This document shows positions 24,049-33,687 of a stretch of 63,692 bases of DNA, piece after piece. The notes beneath the pieces were generated by a model. It worked only from the letters and a program-made list of their open reading frames with translations. It had not been told where the DNA came from and made no database searches. Numbering within the stretch: the first letter of the stretch is position 1; each line of letters opens with the position of its first letter. Origin of the DNA: Bacteroidales bacterium. GTDB taxonomy: Bacteria > Bacteroidota > Bacteroidia > Bacteroidales > Paludibacteraceae. The position numbers and the translations under genes were made by a program. Where the stretch lies: assembly GCA_012837685.1 (NCBI GenBank), contig DUQS01000027.1:1-63692 (forward strand). The letters run 5' to 3'.

Positions 24049-25356
24049 TCATCCGATCCTCAAATAATTGATACCTTCCAACTCATTTTTGTCAAAAACA
24101 TTTCGACCATCAATCAGCACAGCATCTAATTTTATCAAACGTTTGATTACTTGCCAATTGGGCATGCGAAATTCCTTCCATTCGGTTACATGAAAAATGG
24201 CATCCGCATCTAATACTGTTGCATACATATCCTGAAAATAGGTTACCACATCACCTATTCTGCGCCGACATTCATCCATCGCTATAGGGTCATAAACGGC
24301 AATTTGACAACCTGCTTTCAACAAACTATCTATCAACACTAAAGACGGAGCATCGCGCATGTCGTCAGTTTCCGGTTTGAAAGCCAATCCCCACAAAGCA
24401 ACCTTGCGTCCTTTCACATCGCCTTTATAGTAATTCACGAATTTTTCAAACAAGATATTTTTCTGTTTTTCATTCACCTCTTCCACCGCTTTCAGCACTT
24501 TTAATTCGTAACCGTTTTGTTCGGCTGTTTTGATCAATGCTTTTACATCTTTTGGGAAACAACTGCCCCCATAACCGCAACCCGGGAATAAAAAACGATT
24601 ACCTATACGGGAATCAGAACCAATACCTTTACGCACCATATTGACATCAACACCAACACGTTCGCACAAGTTGGCAATATCGTTCATAAAACTGATACGA
24701 GTTGCTAACATCGCATTAGCCGCATATTTGGTCATCTCAGCCGAAGGAATATCCATATATATGACACGGAAATTATTCAGTTGCATAGGTTTGTACAAAC
24801 GTGTCATTATCTTTTTTGCCCGTTCTGATTCCACACCGACAACCACACGATCAGGTTTCATAAAATCAGCAATAGCATTACCTTCTTTCAAAAATTCGGG
24901 ATTGCTTGCCACGTCAAATTCTATGTTCAAACCGCGTTTCTTCAATTCTTCAGAAATAACAGCTTTAACCTTAGCAGTCGTACCAACAGGAACGGTACTT
25001 TTCGTTACCACCAACAAATATTTGGTCATATTTTGTCCTATTGTACGCGCCACTTCAAGTACATAACGCAAATCAGCACTGCCATCTTTATCGGAAGGCG
25101 TATTTACTGCCAAAAAAACAACATCCATATCATTGAGTACCGAAGCCAAATCCGTAGAAAAATGAAGCCTGTCGGATTTTACGTTACGCTGAACCAAAGT
25201 TTCCAAATTGGGTTCGTAAATCGGCACTTCACCTGCTTTCAATGCTTCTATTTTAGCGACATTAATATCAACACAAGTAACATCAACACCCATTTCTGCA
25301 AAACAGGCACCCGAAACTAACCCCACATAACCGGTTCCAACTATCGCAATTTTCAT
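24049..25356 (-). CDS. ugd: UDP-glucose 6-dehydrogenase
   Basis: Oxidises UDP-glucose to UDP-glucuronate with two NAD+. 435 residues: Rossmann GTGYVGLVSGACFAEMG (7-23), NPEFLKEG (152-159), substrate-binding YAANAMLATRISFMNDIA (211-228), and the catalytic cysteine C266 in GYGGSCFPKD. C-terminal KPETDDMRDAPS. The WbpA/TviB-like gene at 33688 is a different branch, so both UDP-GlcA and a UDP-HexNAcA may be made. Followed directly by the Wzz-like gene. Confidence 0.95.
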   Translation of the reverse strand: MKIAIVGTGYVGLVSGACFAEMGVDVTCVDINVAKIEALKAGEVPIYEPNLETLVQRNVKSDRLHFSTDLASVLNDMDVVFLAVNTPSDKDGSADLRYVLEVARTIGQNMTKYLLVVTKSTVPVGTTAKVKAVISEELKKRGLNIEFDVASNPEFLKEGNAIADFMKPDRVVVGVESERAKKIMTRLYKPMQLNNFRVIYMDIPSAEMTKYAANAMLATRISFMNDIANLCERVGVDVNMVRKGIGSDSRIGNRFLFPGCGYGGSCFPKDVKALIKTAEQNGYELKVLKAVEEVNEKQKNILFEKFVNYYKGDVKGRKVALWGLAFKPETDDMRDAPSLVLIDSLLKAGCQIAVYDPIAMDECRRRIGDVVTYFQDMYATVLDADAIFHVTEWKEFRMPNWQVIKRLIKLDAVLIDGRNVFDKNELEGINYLRIG

Positions 25357-25358
25357 AA

Positions 25359-25949
25359 TTATCTAAAAATTTTCAGAAATGTTAAAAATATAATTTTAAA
25401 GTACTCGCTAACCGTTTGATTATTAATATATTTCATATTGTACCGAATTTTATCCGGCATTATTTTCTCAATATATTCTTTTTCGGGATCTACGGCTTTG
25501 TCTAAAAGTTCGTTTTCATCGACATATTCTATCGATGCATAGTCCGTTATTCCCGGACGAACAGACAACAATATCTTGCGCTGTTCAGGTGTATATAAAT
25601 CAACGTACTTGCGTACTTCGGGACGCGGGCCTACCAAACTCATATCGCCAATCAGCACATTAATCAACTGCGGCAATTCATCGAGCTTATATTTACGAAT
25701 AAAATAGCCCACGCGAGTAATGCGAGAATCATTTCCACCAATAGTTATCAAACCTTCGGCATCGGCTCCGACACGCATGGAACGAAATTTCAACAACTGA
25801 AAATCGCGATCGTCCTTGCCAACGCGTGTTTGGCAATAAAAACCGTCGCCACGACTTTCTATACAAATAACAACATACAAAACAAGGAACAACGGTAATA
25901 AAAACAATAGTCCCAAAAACGAAAATACTATGTCGAACAACCTAATCAT
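25359..25949 (-). CDS. Initiating sugar-1-phosphate transferase (PglC/WcfS-type, bacterial sugar transferase)
   Basis: Transfers the first phospho-sugar from a UDP-sugar to undecaprenyl phosphate at the inner membrane. 196 residues, the small monotopic form: one N-terminal re-entrant hydrophobic helix (MIRLFDIVFSFLGLLFLLPL), then KFRSMRVGAD, the DE dyad in KLDELPQLINVLIGDMSLVGPRP, and RPGITDYA. Its start overlaps the end of the DegT aminotransferase by 4 nt, as in WcfR-WcfS of Bacteroides fragilis PSA, which suggests the first sugar is a 4-amino-trideoxy-HexNAc. That sugar identity is inferred. Confidence 0.9.
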   Translation of the reverse strand: MIRLFDIVFSFLGLLFLLPLFLVLYVVICIESRGDGFYCQTRVGKDDRDFQLLKFRSMRVGADAEGLITIGGNDSRITRVGYFIRKYKLDELPQLINVLIGDMSLVGPRPEVRKYVDLYTPEQRKILLSVRPGITDYASIEYVDENELLDKAVDPEKEYIEKIMPDKIRYNMKYINNQTVSEYFKIIFLTFLKIFR

Positions 25950-27142
25950 TCGCTAATAATATCTACGAAATTAGTAATAACATATTCTACTTGTTCGTCC
26001 GTCAAACACGTATGTAATGGCAATGTTATTTCATTACAGTATTGATTGTACGCCTGCGGATAGTCGGCAATATCGAAACCTAAATTCTTGTAAGCCGTCA
26101 TCATCGGAAGTGGTTTATAATGCACATTAGTAGCAATGCCACGTTCCGCCATTTTCAAAATCACTTCATTTCTGAACGTTACATCTTTATCCAACAAACG
26201 CACTAAATAGAGGTGCCCACTCGACACATGGTTGGCTGTAAAATGGTTTAACACCTGTACATTGCTATTTTCAAGAGCTGCATTGTAACGTTCGATAATA
26301 GCCTTACGACGCTCCAAAATAGTCGGATAGCGTTGCAATTGAATCAGCCCAATAGCCGCCATAATATCGGTCATATTGCACTTGTAAGCCGGCGACACAA
26401 TGTCGTATTCCCATGCTCCCAACTGTGTTTTTGCCAACGCATCCTTGCTCTGTCCATGCAAAGAAACTGTTTGCAACTGTTTGTAAATCCATTCATCATC
26501 AACACCAACAATCGGTCGCCACGTTAAAGCTCCGCCTTCGGCTGTCGTTAGATTTTTTACTGCATGAAAAGAAAAACTTGTGAAATCAGCCACTTCACCG
26601 CACATTTTTCCATGGCGACTAGCTCCGAATGCATGTGCGGCATCCGACAACACGACAATACGACCAAATGCTTTTTGAATGTCGTTATTCGGACGAAATA
26701 AAGCACGTTTCAATTCAACAAGTTTGAAAATAGCATCGTAATCGCACATGACACCTGCCAAATCAACCGGTATAATTACCTTTGTACGTTTATTAATGGC
26801 TGCAGCCACCTGAGCGTAATCCATTTCGAAAGCATTCGGTGCACAATCTACCATCACCGGTTTAGCACCCACATGACACACCACACTTGCCGTAGCCGTA
26901 TAAGTATAGGCAGGAACTATCACTTCGTCGCCAATACCGACACCCAACAAGCGCAAAGCCATTTCCATACACGCTGTAGCCGAATTGAGGCATACCGCCA
27001 TTTGAGTATGACAATAAGCGGCTATACGTTTTTCAAATTCTTTCGTCCGAGGACCGGTAGTAATCCAACCCGAACGCAATGCTTCAGCCACTTCCTGAAT
27101 TTCCTGCTCCGTAATATCCGGAGGTGAAAAAGAAATTTTCAT
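25946..27142 (-). CDS. DegT/DnrJ/EryC1/StrS aminotransferase (PLP-dependent sugar aminotransferase)
   Basis: 398 residues, fold-type I. N-terminal FSPPDITEQEIQEVAEALRSGWITTGP, then the S/T phosphate-binding CLNSATACMEMAL, D-A-A-H (167-170), and the PLP lysine K196 in FSFHAVKNLTTAEGG. A middle insertion (LVELKRALFRPNNDIQKAFG) is seen in Bacteroidota WcfR-like enzymes. It probably aminates C4 of a UDP-4-keto-6-deoxy-HexNAc made by the PglF-like dehydratase (36059). Alternatively it could supply the 3-amino group for the WbpBDI branch, since no separate WbpE is seen. The tie with the initiating transferase favours the first reading. Confidence 0.9.
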   Translation of the reverse strand: MKISFSPPDITEQEIQEVAEALRSGWITTGPRTKEFEKRIAAYCHTQMAVCLNSATACMEMALRLLGVGIGDEVIVPAYTYTATASVVCHVGAKPVMVDCAPNAFEMDYAQVAAAINKRTKVIIPVDLAGVMCDYDAIFKLVELKRALFRPNNDIQKAFGRIVVLSDAAHAFGASRHGKMCGEVADFTSFSFHAVKNLTTAEGGALTWRPIVGVDDEWIYKQLQTVSLHGQSKDALAKTQLGAWEYDIVSPAYKCNMTDIMAAIGLIQLQRYPTILERRKAIIERYNAALENSNVQVLNHFTANHVSSGHLYLVRLLDKDVTFRNEVILKMAERGIATNVHYKPLPMMTAYKNLGFDIADYPQAYNQYCNEITLPLHTCLTDEQVEYVITNFVDIISE

Positions 27143-27182
27143 AACATTATTCTACTTTTCAACAGAATCAATGCACATTTAT

Positions 27183-28334
27183 TCACTTAAATTGCTCAAC
27201 AATGCGCTCACACGCTTTTCCGTCTCCATACGGATTAATAGCTTGACTCATTTTGGTATAAGCAATCGGGTCATCCAATAAAATTGACATTTCTCTAACA
27301 ATTTTATCGTAATCGGTACCAACTAATTTCACGGTACCTTTCTCCAACGCTTCGGGTCTTTCCGTTGTGTTACGCATCACTAATACAGGTTTTCCCAAAC
27401 TGGGAGCTTCTTCTTGTATGCCACCACTATCAGTCAATACAATGACGCTTTTTTCCATTAAATAAACAAAAGAAAGGTATTCCAATGGCTCTATAAAAAA
27501 CACATTGCCCAAATCTACCAAATTCTCTCCAAACATTGAATGAATTGGTGTACGCACATTGGGATTAAGGTGCATAGGATAAACAAAATCAACGTTTGGA
27601 TACTTCGATGCCAAATCTTTGATAGCACGGCATATATTAAGGAATCCATCGCCAAAATTTTCACGGCGATGCCCCGTGATAAGCACCAATTTTTTGTCCT
27701 CTTTTAAACGTGTAACATCATAACCTACATTTTTTAAGCTTTCAGCTAACACACTATCTAATGCCTTATCTTTCTGTATTTTATCGACAACACGATGCAA
27801 AGCATCTATAACTGTGTTTCCCGTAACCGTAATTTTGGAGGCTTCTATATTCTCTTTTAGCAAATTGCGACGACTTAATTCCGTTGGTGCAAAATGAAAA
27901 GAAGCTATACGGCTCGTTATTTGCCTATTCATCTCCTCAGGCCACGGGTTATAAATATTGTTTGTACGCAATCCCGCTTCAATATGCGCCACCGGAATTT
28001 GTTGATAAAACGCTGCCAATGCAGCCGCAGTTGAGGTTGTCGTATCGCCATGTACGAATACCACGTCAGGACGTTCTTGTTTCAATACATCTCGCATTCC
28101 CAGCAATACGCGCGTAGTTACATCATAAAGGTCTTGCCCTTGTTGCATAATATTGAGGTCAATATCCGGTACAATGTCAAATATGTGTAATACTTGGTCT
28201 AACATCTCGCGATGCTGTCCCGTTACACATACAACAGAATGAAATTTATCGGGATGTTTTTGAAACTCTTTAACCAATGGAGCCATTTTAATAGCTTCAG
28301 GTCGAGTACCAAACACCAACATCATTTTTTTCAT
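27183..28334 (-). CDS. wecB: UDP-N-acetylglucosamine 2-epimerase (non-hydrolysing)
   Basis: Interconverts UDP-GlcNAc and UDP-ManNAc. 383 residues with FGTRPEAIKMAPLVKEF near the start, VTGQHREMLDQ, HGDTTTSTAAALAAFY, AHIEAGLRT, ITGHRRENFG and LTDSGGIQEEAPSLGKPVLVMR, all standard for WecB. Distinct from the WbpI-like paralogue at 15139. UDP-ManNAc could go on to UDP-ManNAcA through the UDP-HexNAc dehydrogenase at 33688. Confidence 0.95.
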   Translation of the reverse strand: MKKMMLVFGTRPEAIKMAPLVKEFQKHPDKFHSVVCVTGQHREMLDQVLHIFDIVPDIDLNIMQQGQDLYDVTTRVLLGMRDVLKQERPDVVFVHGDTTTSTAAALAAFYQQIPVAHIEAGLRTNNIYNPWPEEMNRQITSRIASFHFAPTELSRRNLLKENIEASKITVTGNTVIDALHRVVDKIQKDKALDSVLAESLKNVGYDVTRLKEDKKLVLITGHRRENFGDGFLNICRAIKDLASKYPNVDFVYPMHLNPNVRTPIHSMFGENLVDLGNVFFIEPLEYLSFVYLMEKSVIVLTDSGGIQEEAPSLGKPVLVMRNTTERPEALEKGTVKLVGTDYDKIVREMSILLDDPIAYTKMSQAINPYGDGKACERIVEQFK

Positions 28335-29431
28335 AAGCTAACCATTAACGTTTTTAATTCATCAAAAAAAGTCTGATTGTCGTTGATGCATCGCATTTTA
28401 TCAATCTTTCGGCAATTTGTCATACATTCATTTAACGAAGTTTTAGTTAATCCCTCAATAAATTGTACAATAGCCTTTTCATCTAAGGCGTCCACCGCAT
28501 ATCCTATCCCATATTTTGCCACTTTAGATGCCAAAAAAGTGCCCTCTGTAACTATAATAGGCGTTTCAAAATAGACCGCTTCATACAATTTATTCGGTTC
28601 AGCATGTTTTACATTATCATAACAAATGTCATATGTGGATATCACCAAATCAATTCCTGCATAAATCTTTGGCAACTCTGTCGGATTTGAAAAACGTCCA
28701 TAAAATGCAAAATTATCATATTTTTCCAACACAGCATAACGCTCGCTAAATTTTTCATCTATTGTACCATAAACCACCACTTGATGTTGAGGAAAATGTT
28801 TCACTACTGTCTTTATAAAATAATAAACGGATTCAAATCGCGCTCCACCCAAAAATCCAAACACCAAATGTTCCATATCCAAAACATGCTTCGTTTCATG
28901 CGGAACAGACAAAGTGCTTTTAAGCAATCGATTTGTAATAATTGATACATTTTTAGGATGTTTGTTTCCAAATAAGAACCATACAAAACCATCCGATGTC
29001 AATACTGTTTTAAACGATTTTTTGATAGTGTTTTTGTCAAGGATACGAAAAATGTATTTTAACAACGAATTATTTATATACGTATACGTCAAATCGGCTT
29101 CTTCATAAATATAAGGCTTGCTAATATTAATAAGTCGTCCTAACAAAGCAACGTCAAGACCAAAATAATACCACAAACAATTAAGTCCTCGAGTCTTTGA
29201 TTTAGCCTTTCGAATACCTTTCCAGAGCAAAGGCAAACGTTTATGATAAGGCATTTCACTGCTAAACGTCCCTATTATCTCTATATCAAATCTATCATAA
29301 CTGGTTTGAGGAGAATCTTCCCTATTAAAACCAAACACTTTGACATCATATCCTTGTTCAACGAATTCATCTATGCGTTTGATGCTATGAATAGATTGAA
29401 TAGAACTTAAAATAAAACATATTGTACGCAT
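28331..29431 (-). CDS. Glycosyltransferase (GT-B, unassigned)
   Basis: 366 residues. FGFLGGARFESVYYFIKTVV, FYGRFSNPTELPKIYAGIDLVISTYD and the donor-site HAEPNKLYEAVYFETPIIVT are GT4-like, and the N-terminus (MRTICFILSSIQSIHSIKRI) suits a glycosyltransferase acceptor domain. The usual E-x7-E motif is replaced by EPNKLYEA. It overlaps wecB by 4 nt. The linkage cannot be predicted. Confidence 0.75.
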   Translation of the reverse strand: MRTICFILSSIQSIHSIKRIDEFVEQGYDVKVFGFNREDSPQTSYDRFDIEIIGTFSSEMPYHKRLPLLWKGIRKAKSKTRGLNCLWYYFGLDVALLGRLINISKPYIYEEADLTYTYINNSLLKYIFRILDKNTIKKSFKTVLTSDGFVWFLFGNKHPKNVSIITNRLLKSTLSVPHETKHVLDMEHLVFGFLGGARFESVYYFIKTVVKHFPQHQVVVYGTIDEKFSERYAVLEKYDNFAFYGRFSNPTELPKIYAGIDLVISTYDICYDNVKHAEPNKLYEAVYFETPIIVTEGTFLASKVAKYGIGYAVDALDEKAIVQFIEGLTKTSLNECMTNCRKIDKMRCINDNQTFFDELKTLMVSL

Positions 29432-29453
29432 ATCATTCGCCTAATTAAGGGTT

Positions 29454-30632
29454 TTATTTATTACTTTTTTCTCCATGTTTTATTGCATTGCATAATGCAT
29501 TAATGTAACCTTTCCCATATTTTATGTCGGGTTCCACATAATTACCTTCCGCCCACTCGTTCCACGATTTCAGAAATATAATTTGGTGTTCAGGTTGTTT
29601 ATTTTTGACTACATTGATAGCTTTACGCACATGCTTTTCAAATTTTTCAGGCGTACTATTAATGTAAATACCATCAACATTTCCAATACGCGCCGTTCTG
29701 TCCCACTGCGGGAAAATGGACGGAAACACATTCTCCCATGCATCTTCCGGTGCAAAAAAGTTACAGACGGTTTTAGCGTAATCGTATTTGTCTGCACCTA
29801 TTTTAAGTCCCATGCGACGCAAACCGGTCTTAAATAAATCGAGATATTTGTTGGACGAGAGCATCTCACCACGACGTTTTCCAAACGAATTGACAGCATC
29901 AAAACCCAGTCCAAGCACATAGTTGAATATGGTTGCGCTGCTCTCCAAATTCGGGATCGCCGTTTTGCGCTGTCCCGAAGAATCCAACGTAAAACTCAAC
30001 GTTGAGGGCACCATGCCGACAAAATAAATACCTTTTAGCCCATTTTCGGTAGCCAAACGTCGCCAAGTTGTTAAAAATGTAGGTAAATCGTCAAAATTCA
30101 AAGTGTCGTACACGGTAAACATTGGTTTGCCATCGACCGTAACATACCGTTTGTCTTTGAATGCTGGCAAAACGGAATAAAAATGCTCTGTATAATCTTT
30201 TTCACCCAAATAACGCTGCTCCATCAGCATTTTATTTTCGGCGAACGTATGTGATTTCAACCAAGTTTTGTTTGTCCACGAATGATTAGCCCAACACAAG
30301 CAAAACGGAAAATCGGGTTTACCCGATGCCAATACTTCATTGAAAGGTCTTTCGAGCAGTTGTTTGCCATCACCAAACCAATAGTGGTAATAGCAAAATG
30401 CCTCCACTCCGGCTTCACGAGCTAATTCTGCCTGCGCTTCGCGCACCTCCGGTAAACGCAAGTCGTAATACCCCAAATCAGCCGGTACGCGAGGCTGGTA
30501 ATGTCCACGGAAAAGAGGTTTTGCTTTTCCAACATTCGTCCATTCGGTAAATCCCTTGCCCCACCATTCATCATTTTCAGGAATCGGATGATATTGCGGT
30601 AAATAAAGAGCTATTACGCGAGCTTTGGTCAT
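29454..30632 (-). CDS. WbsX-like / glycoside hydrolase family 99-like protein
   Basis: 392 residues with the characteristic opening YLPQYHPIPENDEWWGKGFTEW, then AGVEAFCYYHYWF and CWANHSWTNKTW, and the closing SWNEWAEGNYVEPD, all hallmarks of WbsX proteins found in O-antigen and capsule clusters. GH99 enzymes are endo-alpha-mannanases/mannosidases acting by a neighbouring-group mechanism. Whether WbsX cleaves or builds glycan is not known. No signal peptide, so it is expected to be cytoplasmic, which is odd for a polysaccharide hydrolase. Confidence 0.88.
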   Translation of the reverse strand: MTKARVIALYLPQYHPIPENDEWWGKGFTEWTNVGKAKPLFRGHYQPRVPADLGYYDLRLPEVREAQAELAREAGVEAFCYYHYWFGDGKQLLERPFNEVLASGKPDFPFCLCWANHSWTNKTWLKSHTFAENKMLMEQRYLGEKDYTEHFYSVLPAFKDKRYVTVDGKPMFTVYDTLNFDDLPTFLTTWRRLATENGLKGIYFVGMVPSTLSFTLDSSGQRKTAIPNLESSATIFNYVLGLGFDAVNSFGKRRGEMLSSNKYLDLFKTGLRRMGLKIGADKYDYAKTVCNFFAPEDAWENVFPSIFPQWDRTARIGNVDGIYINSTPEKFEKHVRKAINVVKNKQPEHQIIFLKSWNEWAEGNYVEPDIKYGKGYINALCNAIKHGEKSNK

Positions 30633-30665
30633 TGTTAATATCTTTAATTTATTAGCTTTTTCGAA

Positions 30666-30776
30666 TTATTTTATCACTACAACAAGAGCACCTGTTGCTA
30701 CGCTATATGCTAAAAATATCTTAATTTGTTTCCTTGCAAAACTTAATAATTCCTTATAAAACAATGCTAGTTTCAT
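30666..30776 (-). CDS. Possible 36-residue membrane peptide
   Basis: Between the WbsX-like gene and the second Wzy-like gene is a short ATG-initiated frame, MKLALFYKELLSFARKQIKI followed by a hydrophobic stretch (LAYSVATGALVVVI) and a final K. It would make a basic single-span peptide. It fills a gap of about 160 bp in an otherwise tightly packed operon. I know no homologue; it could be a small protein, a remnant, or chance. Confidence 0.3.
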   Translation of the reverse strand: MKLALFYKELLSFARKQIKIFLAYSVATGALVVVIK

Positions 30777-30790
30777 AATTTAGAGCGTCT

Positions 30791-32083
30791 TTATTTCCAC
30801 TTAAGAATGCCATTAGCACGCATATAATCCAACTTAAAATAAACATAGAGCATTAGCATAAATATCATCTTCAAGTTTCCTCCCACATCGGAATATGAAA
30901 ACAAATAGAAGGAGCCTTGCACACACACGCATAACACAAAATAGAGCATTAACAACTGGTGAAAATGTAAACGATTGTTGTCTGCTCTTGTTTTTTTTAC
31001 AAAAATAACAGTAAAAATTATAAAAAGCAACACCGCCAAAATAGGTCCATAATCAATTGTAAAATCGCCAACAAACGTATAAAAATAGTAATCGTCAATT
31101 TTCAAGTGTGAATATTTTTCGCGCCGTTCTACAAAATTATGAGGAACATCATCGAAAAGAAAACTTTTGAAAAAATTTGCCGTACGATCGCCATAGCGAA
31201 TACCTCCAGCATCCAATCCGTAATTATTAAAATTCAGAAACGACTGACCATAATACCATTCTATTGATTCGGCAACATCCATCGATTGGTGATTGTCAAA
31301 GCGACTGAACGTAATAAAAGCCACCGGTACTATAGCCAACACGCCAACAACAATCATCACAATTTTAGCTATGCGCTTTGCCCTTTGGGGTAATCTATAA
31401 CGAAATAAATAATAGGTAAATAAAATGGTCAGCAACGATAATACAACCTGTCCACGCAAACCTTCCGAAAGCGACATTATCAAACTCAGTGCTACTGATA
31501 CTATAATACCGACAATTAACCATTTTTTGGGGGACTTGAATGTCATCACATAAAACAAAGCCAATATCATTACGTCGGAACACAAATTGCTAATGATGGA
31601 CATCAAATTATCTACTCCTACACCAACATCTTCGCTATCTTCCATACTATCAGCATACAAATCGGCGCCTCCGCTATCTACAAACAAACTTGCAAGATTT
31701 AACTGGAGTGAAGAAAGACTACTGATAAAATAAAATAGAGTAGCAAGAACTCCCACCACGCACAGCGCATAAAATGAACGCATGGCTGTCGGCTGTTCAA
31801 ATGTCACAGCACGTTCGTCAAATTTCAACAAAGAAGACAACGCCATCAGCAACATACCGAACAAATAAAGGAACGGAAACAAAGTTAGCCTTTCGAAATC
31901 AAATTCAAATGTAGATGTATTGTACAAATGCAGCGAAACAACCGCAATAGAAAGATACAGCACAAGGCATGCGCCACCAATATTCATGTATCCATATCGT
32001 CTGTAACACACAATAATGGCTATCAAATATAAGCATATATTGATTACCAAATATAAATTATCCAATACTTTGATATGATCCAT
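30791..32083 (-). CDS. O-antigen/oligosaccharide repeat-unit polymerase-like membrane protein (second Wzy type)
   Basis: 430 residues with about 11 hydrophobic segments. A large extracytoplasmic loop (about 280-350: ESIEWYYGQSFLNFNNYGLDAGGIRYGDRTANFF) is typical of O-antigen polymerases (WzyE/EpsG-like oligosaccharide repeat unit polymerase). The sequence type differs from the ligase-like protein at 22273. The ATG overlaps the stop of the flippase gene upstream (TAATG), linking polymerase and flippase. Confidence 0.8.
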   Translation of the reverse strand: MDHIKVLDNLYLVINICLYLIAIIVCYRRYGYMNIGGACLVLYLSIAVVSLHLYNTSTFEFDFERLTLFPFLYLFGMLLMALSSLLKFDERAVTFEQPTAMRSFYALCVVGVLATLFYFISSLSSLQLNLASLFVDSGGADLYADSMEDSEDVGVGVDNLMSIISNLCSDVMILALFYVMTFKSPKKWLIVGIIVSVALSLIMSLSEGLRGQVVLSLLTILFTYYLFRYRLPQRAKRIAKIVMIVVGVLAIVPVAFITFSRFDNHQSMDVAESIEWYYGQSFLNFNNYGLDAGGIRYGDRTANFFKSFLFDDVPHNFVERREKYSHLKIDDYYFYTFVGDFTIDYGPILAVLLFIIFTVIFVKKTRADNNRLHFHQLLMLYFVLCVCVQGSFYLFSYSDVGGNLKMIFMLMLYVYFKLDYMRANGILKWK

Positions 32084-33594
32084 TACCTATGTATTAACAT
32101 TTTAAGCAGTTGTTTTTCTTGTCTGTTCAACGCAAAGCATAGCACGGGTACTACTATGGAAACGATAGCCACCAAAACAACACACACGAATTTCGCTATC
32201 TGATTATCCACAAAATTTCTCATCAACAATGTACAAACAGTAGCAAAAGCTGTTATTAGCAGTGCCGGCACAACAAACGACACCATATAATCTTTAATTC
32301 GAAACCACTCTGCATTTAATTTCAAGATTATCAGACGAATGAGATGCGCCAATGCAAAAACTATAATCATCACTACAAACGTGGACGATGCTGGAAAACC
32401 AAGTTTAAATGCCACATAAGTAAACGGCATTGACAATAATGTAAACGATTCGACATACAGAAAATATTTCTTTACTTTTCCAGTCGCCTGCATAATAATC
32501 GTAACAGGATTGTGCAACGCTAACAAAATGGCAAACACCACTATCAATTGCGTAAATATAACCATGTCCGATGATATCTCTTTCAGCCAAACAGACAGTA
32601 TAAATTCCATTTCAAAAATTAATGGTAAACCTATTACCAATAAAGAATAATAGATAAATTTATTGCTAAACTCAAATAAATGCATCAAATACTTATTGTC
32701 TTTTTCGGCATAACTTTTTATCATTGCCGGACGAAGTGCTGTAATAAAACTATTGTAAAAAGCACCTAATGCATTATAGACCTGCAACGCGATAGCACGA
32801 GCTGCCGTTACCACCGGCCCGAAAAAAATATTAATCAAAATCGTATTCGCTTGAAAATTCAAGACACTAGATAACGAACCAAACAAATTCCAACCTGAAA
32901 ACGAAACAATCTCTTTATAAAGTTCGGAGTGTTGTAATTTCACATAGCTACACTCTTTATACTTCAGTTTAAAAATCAATACGTAGCCTCCCGTAGAAAT
33001 CAATTGCACCAAAAGCAAAAGACAGCCATACATAATTAATCTATCTACCGGAATCCAATATAATACTACTACTGCAAGTAATTTCAACAAACACTCTACC
33101 ACACTAATAATAGCAAACAGATTCATATCTTCTTTAGCTATCATCATCGAAGAGTACGGAGTAGCCATCATGCCCACAATGAAAATGAAGATTGAAAACT
33201 GATAGAGATAATTCACTGCGACCATACGTTCTGCAGGAATCGACAGTTGGGTATTAACAAACCACAATCCTACGGTTTCGCCCAACACTAAAACAAGTAG
33301 CGAAAATATGAGATAGATATTAAAAATAGCCGAAAAAAATCTGTTTAAATTACCGATGTTATTTTCACCAAGCGCATAGGAATAATAACGTTGCGTGGCA
33401 GCCGATAATGCACTATTCACCGAAGCCATCATCGTAACAACGCCGGCAATGACATTATACAAACCGTAATCTACCATGCCTAACGCATCCAATACGAGAC
33501 GCACCGTATATAAGGTAATTGCCATTACAAGCAACATTCTCATATACAGTAACAGCGTATTACGAGCGATAGTTTTGGATTTTGTATCTGTCAT
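32083..33594 (-). CDS. Wzx-type flippase (second of two)
   Basis: 503 residues, about 14 helices, MOP/MVF superfamily. The opening KTIARNTLLLYMRMLLVMAI, YTVRLVLDALGMVDYGLYNVIAGVVTM and SALSAATQRYYSYALG define the Bacteroidota capsule-type flippase group, distinct from the WzxC-like protein at 20826. Followed by the Wzy-like gene with a one-base overlap. Expected to move Und-PP-glycans across the inner membrane. Confidence 0.9.
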   Translation of the reverse strand: MTDTKSKTIARNTLLLYMRMLLVMAITLYTVRLVLDALGMVDYGLYNVIAGVVTMMASVNSALSAATQRYYSYALGENNIGNLNRFFSAIFNIYLIFSLLVLVLGETVGLWFVNTQLSIPAERMVAVNYLYQFSIFIFIVGMMATPYSSMMIAKEDMNLFAIISVVECLLKLLAVVVLYWIPVDRLIMYGCLLLLVQLISTGGYVLIFKLKYKECSYVKLQHSELYKEIVSFSGWNLFGSLSSVLNFQANTILINIFFGPVVTAARAIALQVYNALGAFYNSFITALRPAMIKSYAEKDNKYLMHLFEFSNKFIYYSLLVIGLPLIFEMEFILSVWLKEISSDMVIFTQLIVVFAILLALHNPVTIIMQATGKVKKYFLYVESFTLLSMPFTYVAFKLGFPASSTFVVMIIVFALAHLIRLIILKLNAEWFRIKDYMVSFVVPALLITAFATVCTLLMRNFVDNQIAKFVCVVLVAIVSIVVPVLCFALNRQEKQLLKMLIHR

Positions 33595-33687
33595 TTTTCA
33601 GTATATGTCAACATCAATCTTATCAACCGTTCCTTCTGCACGCTCCATACGAGTTTTTTGCAAAAGGGTTTTGGGGTTGATATTTTT

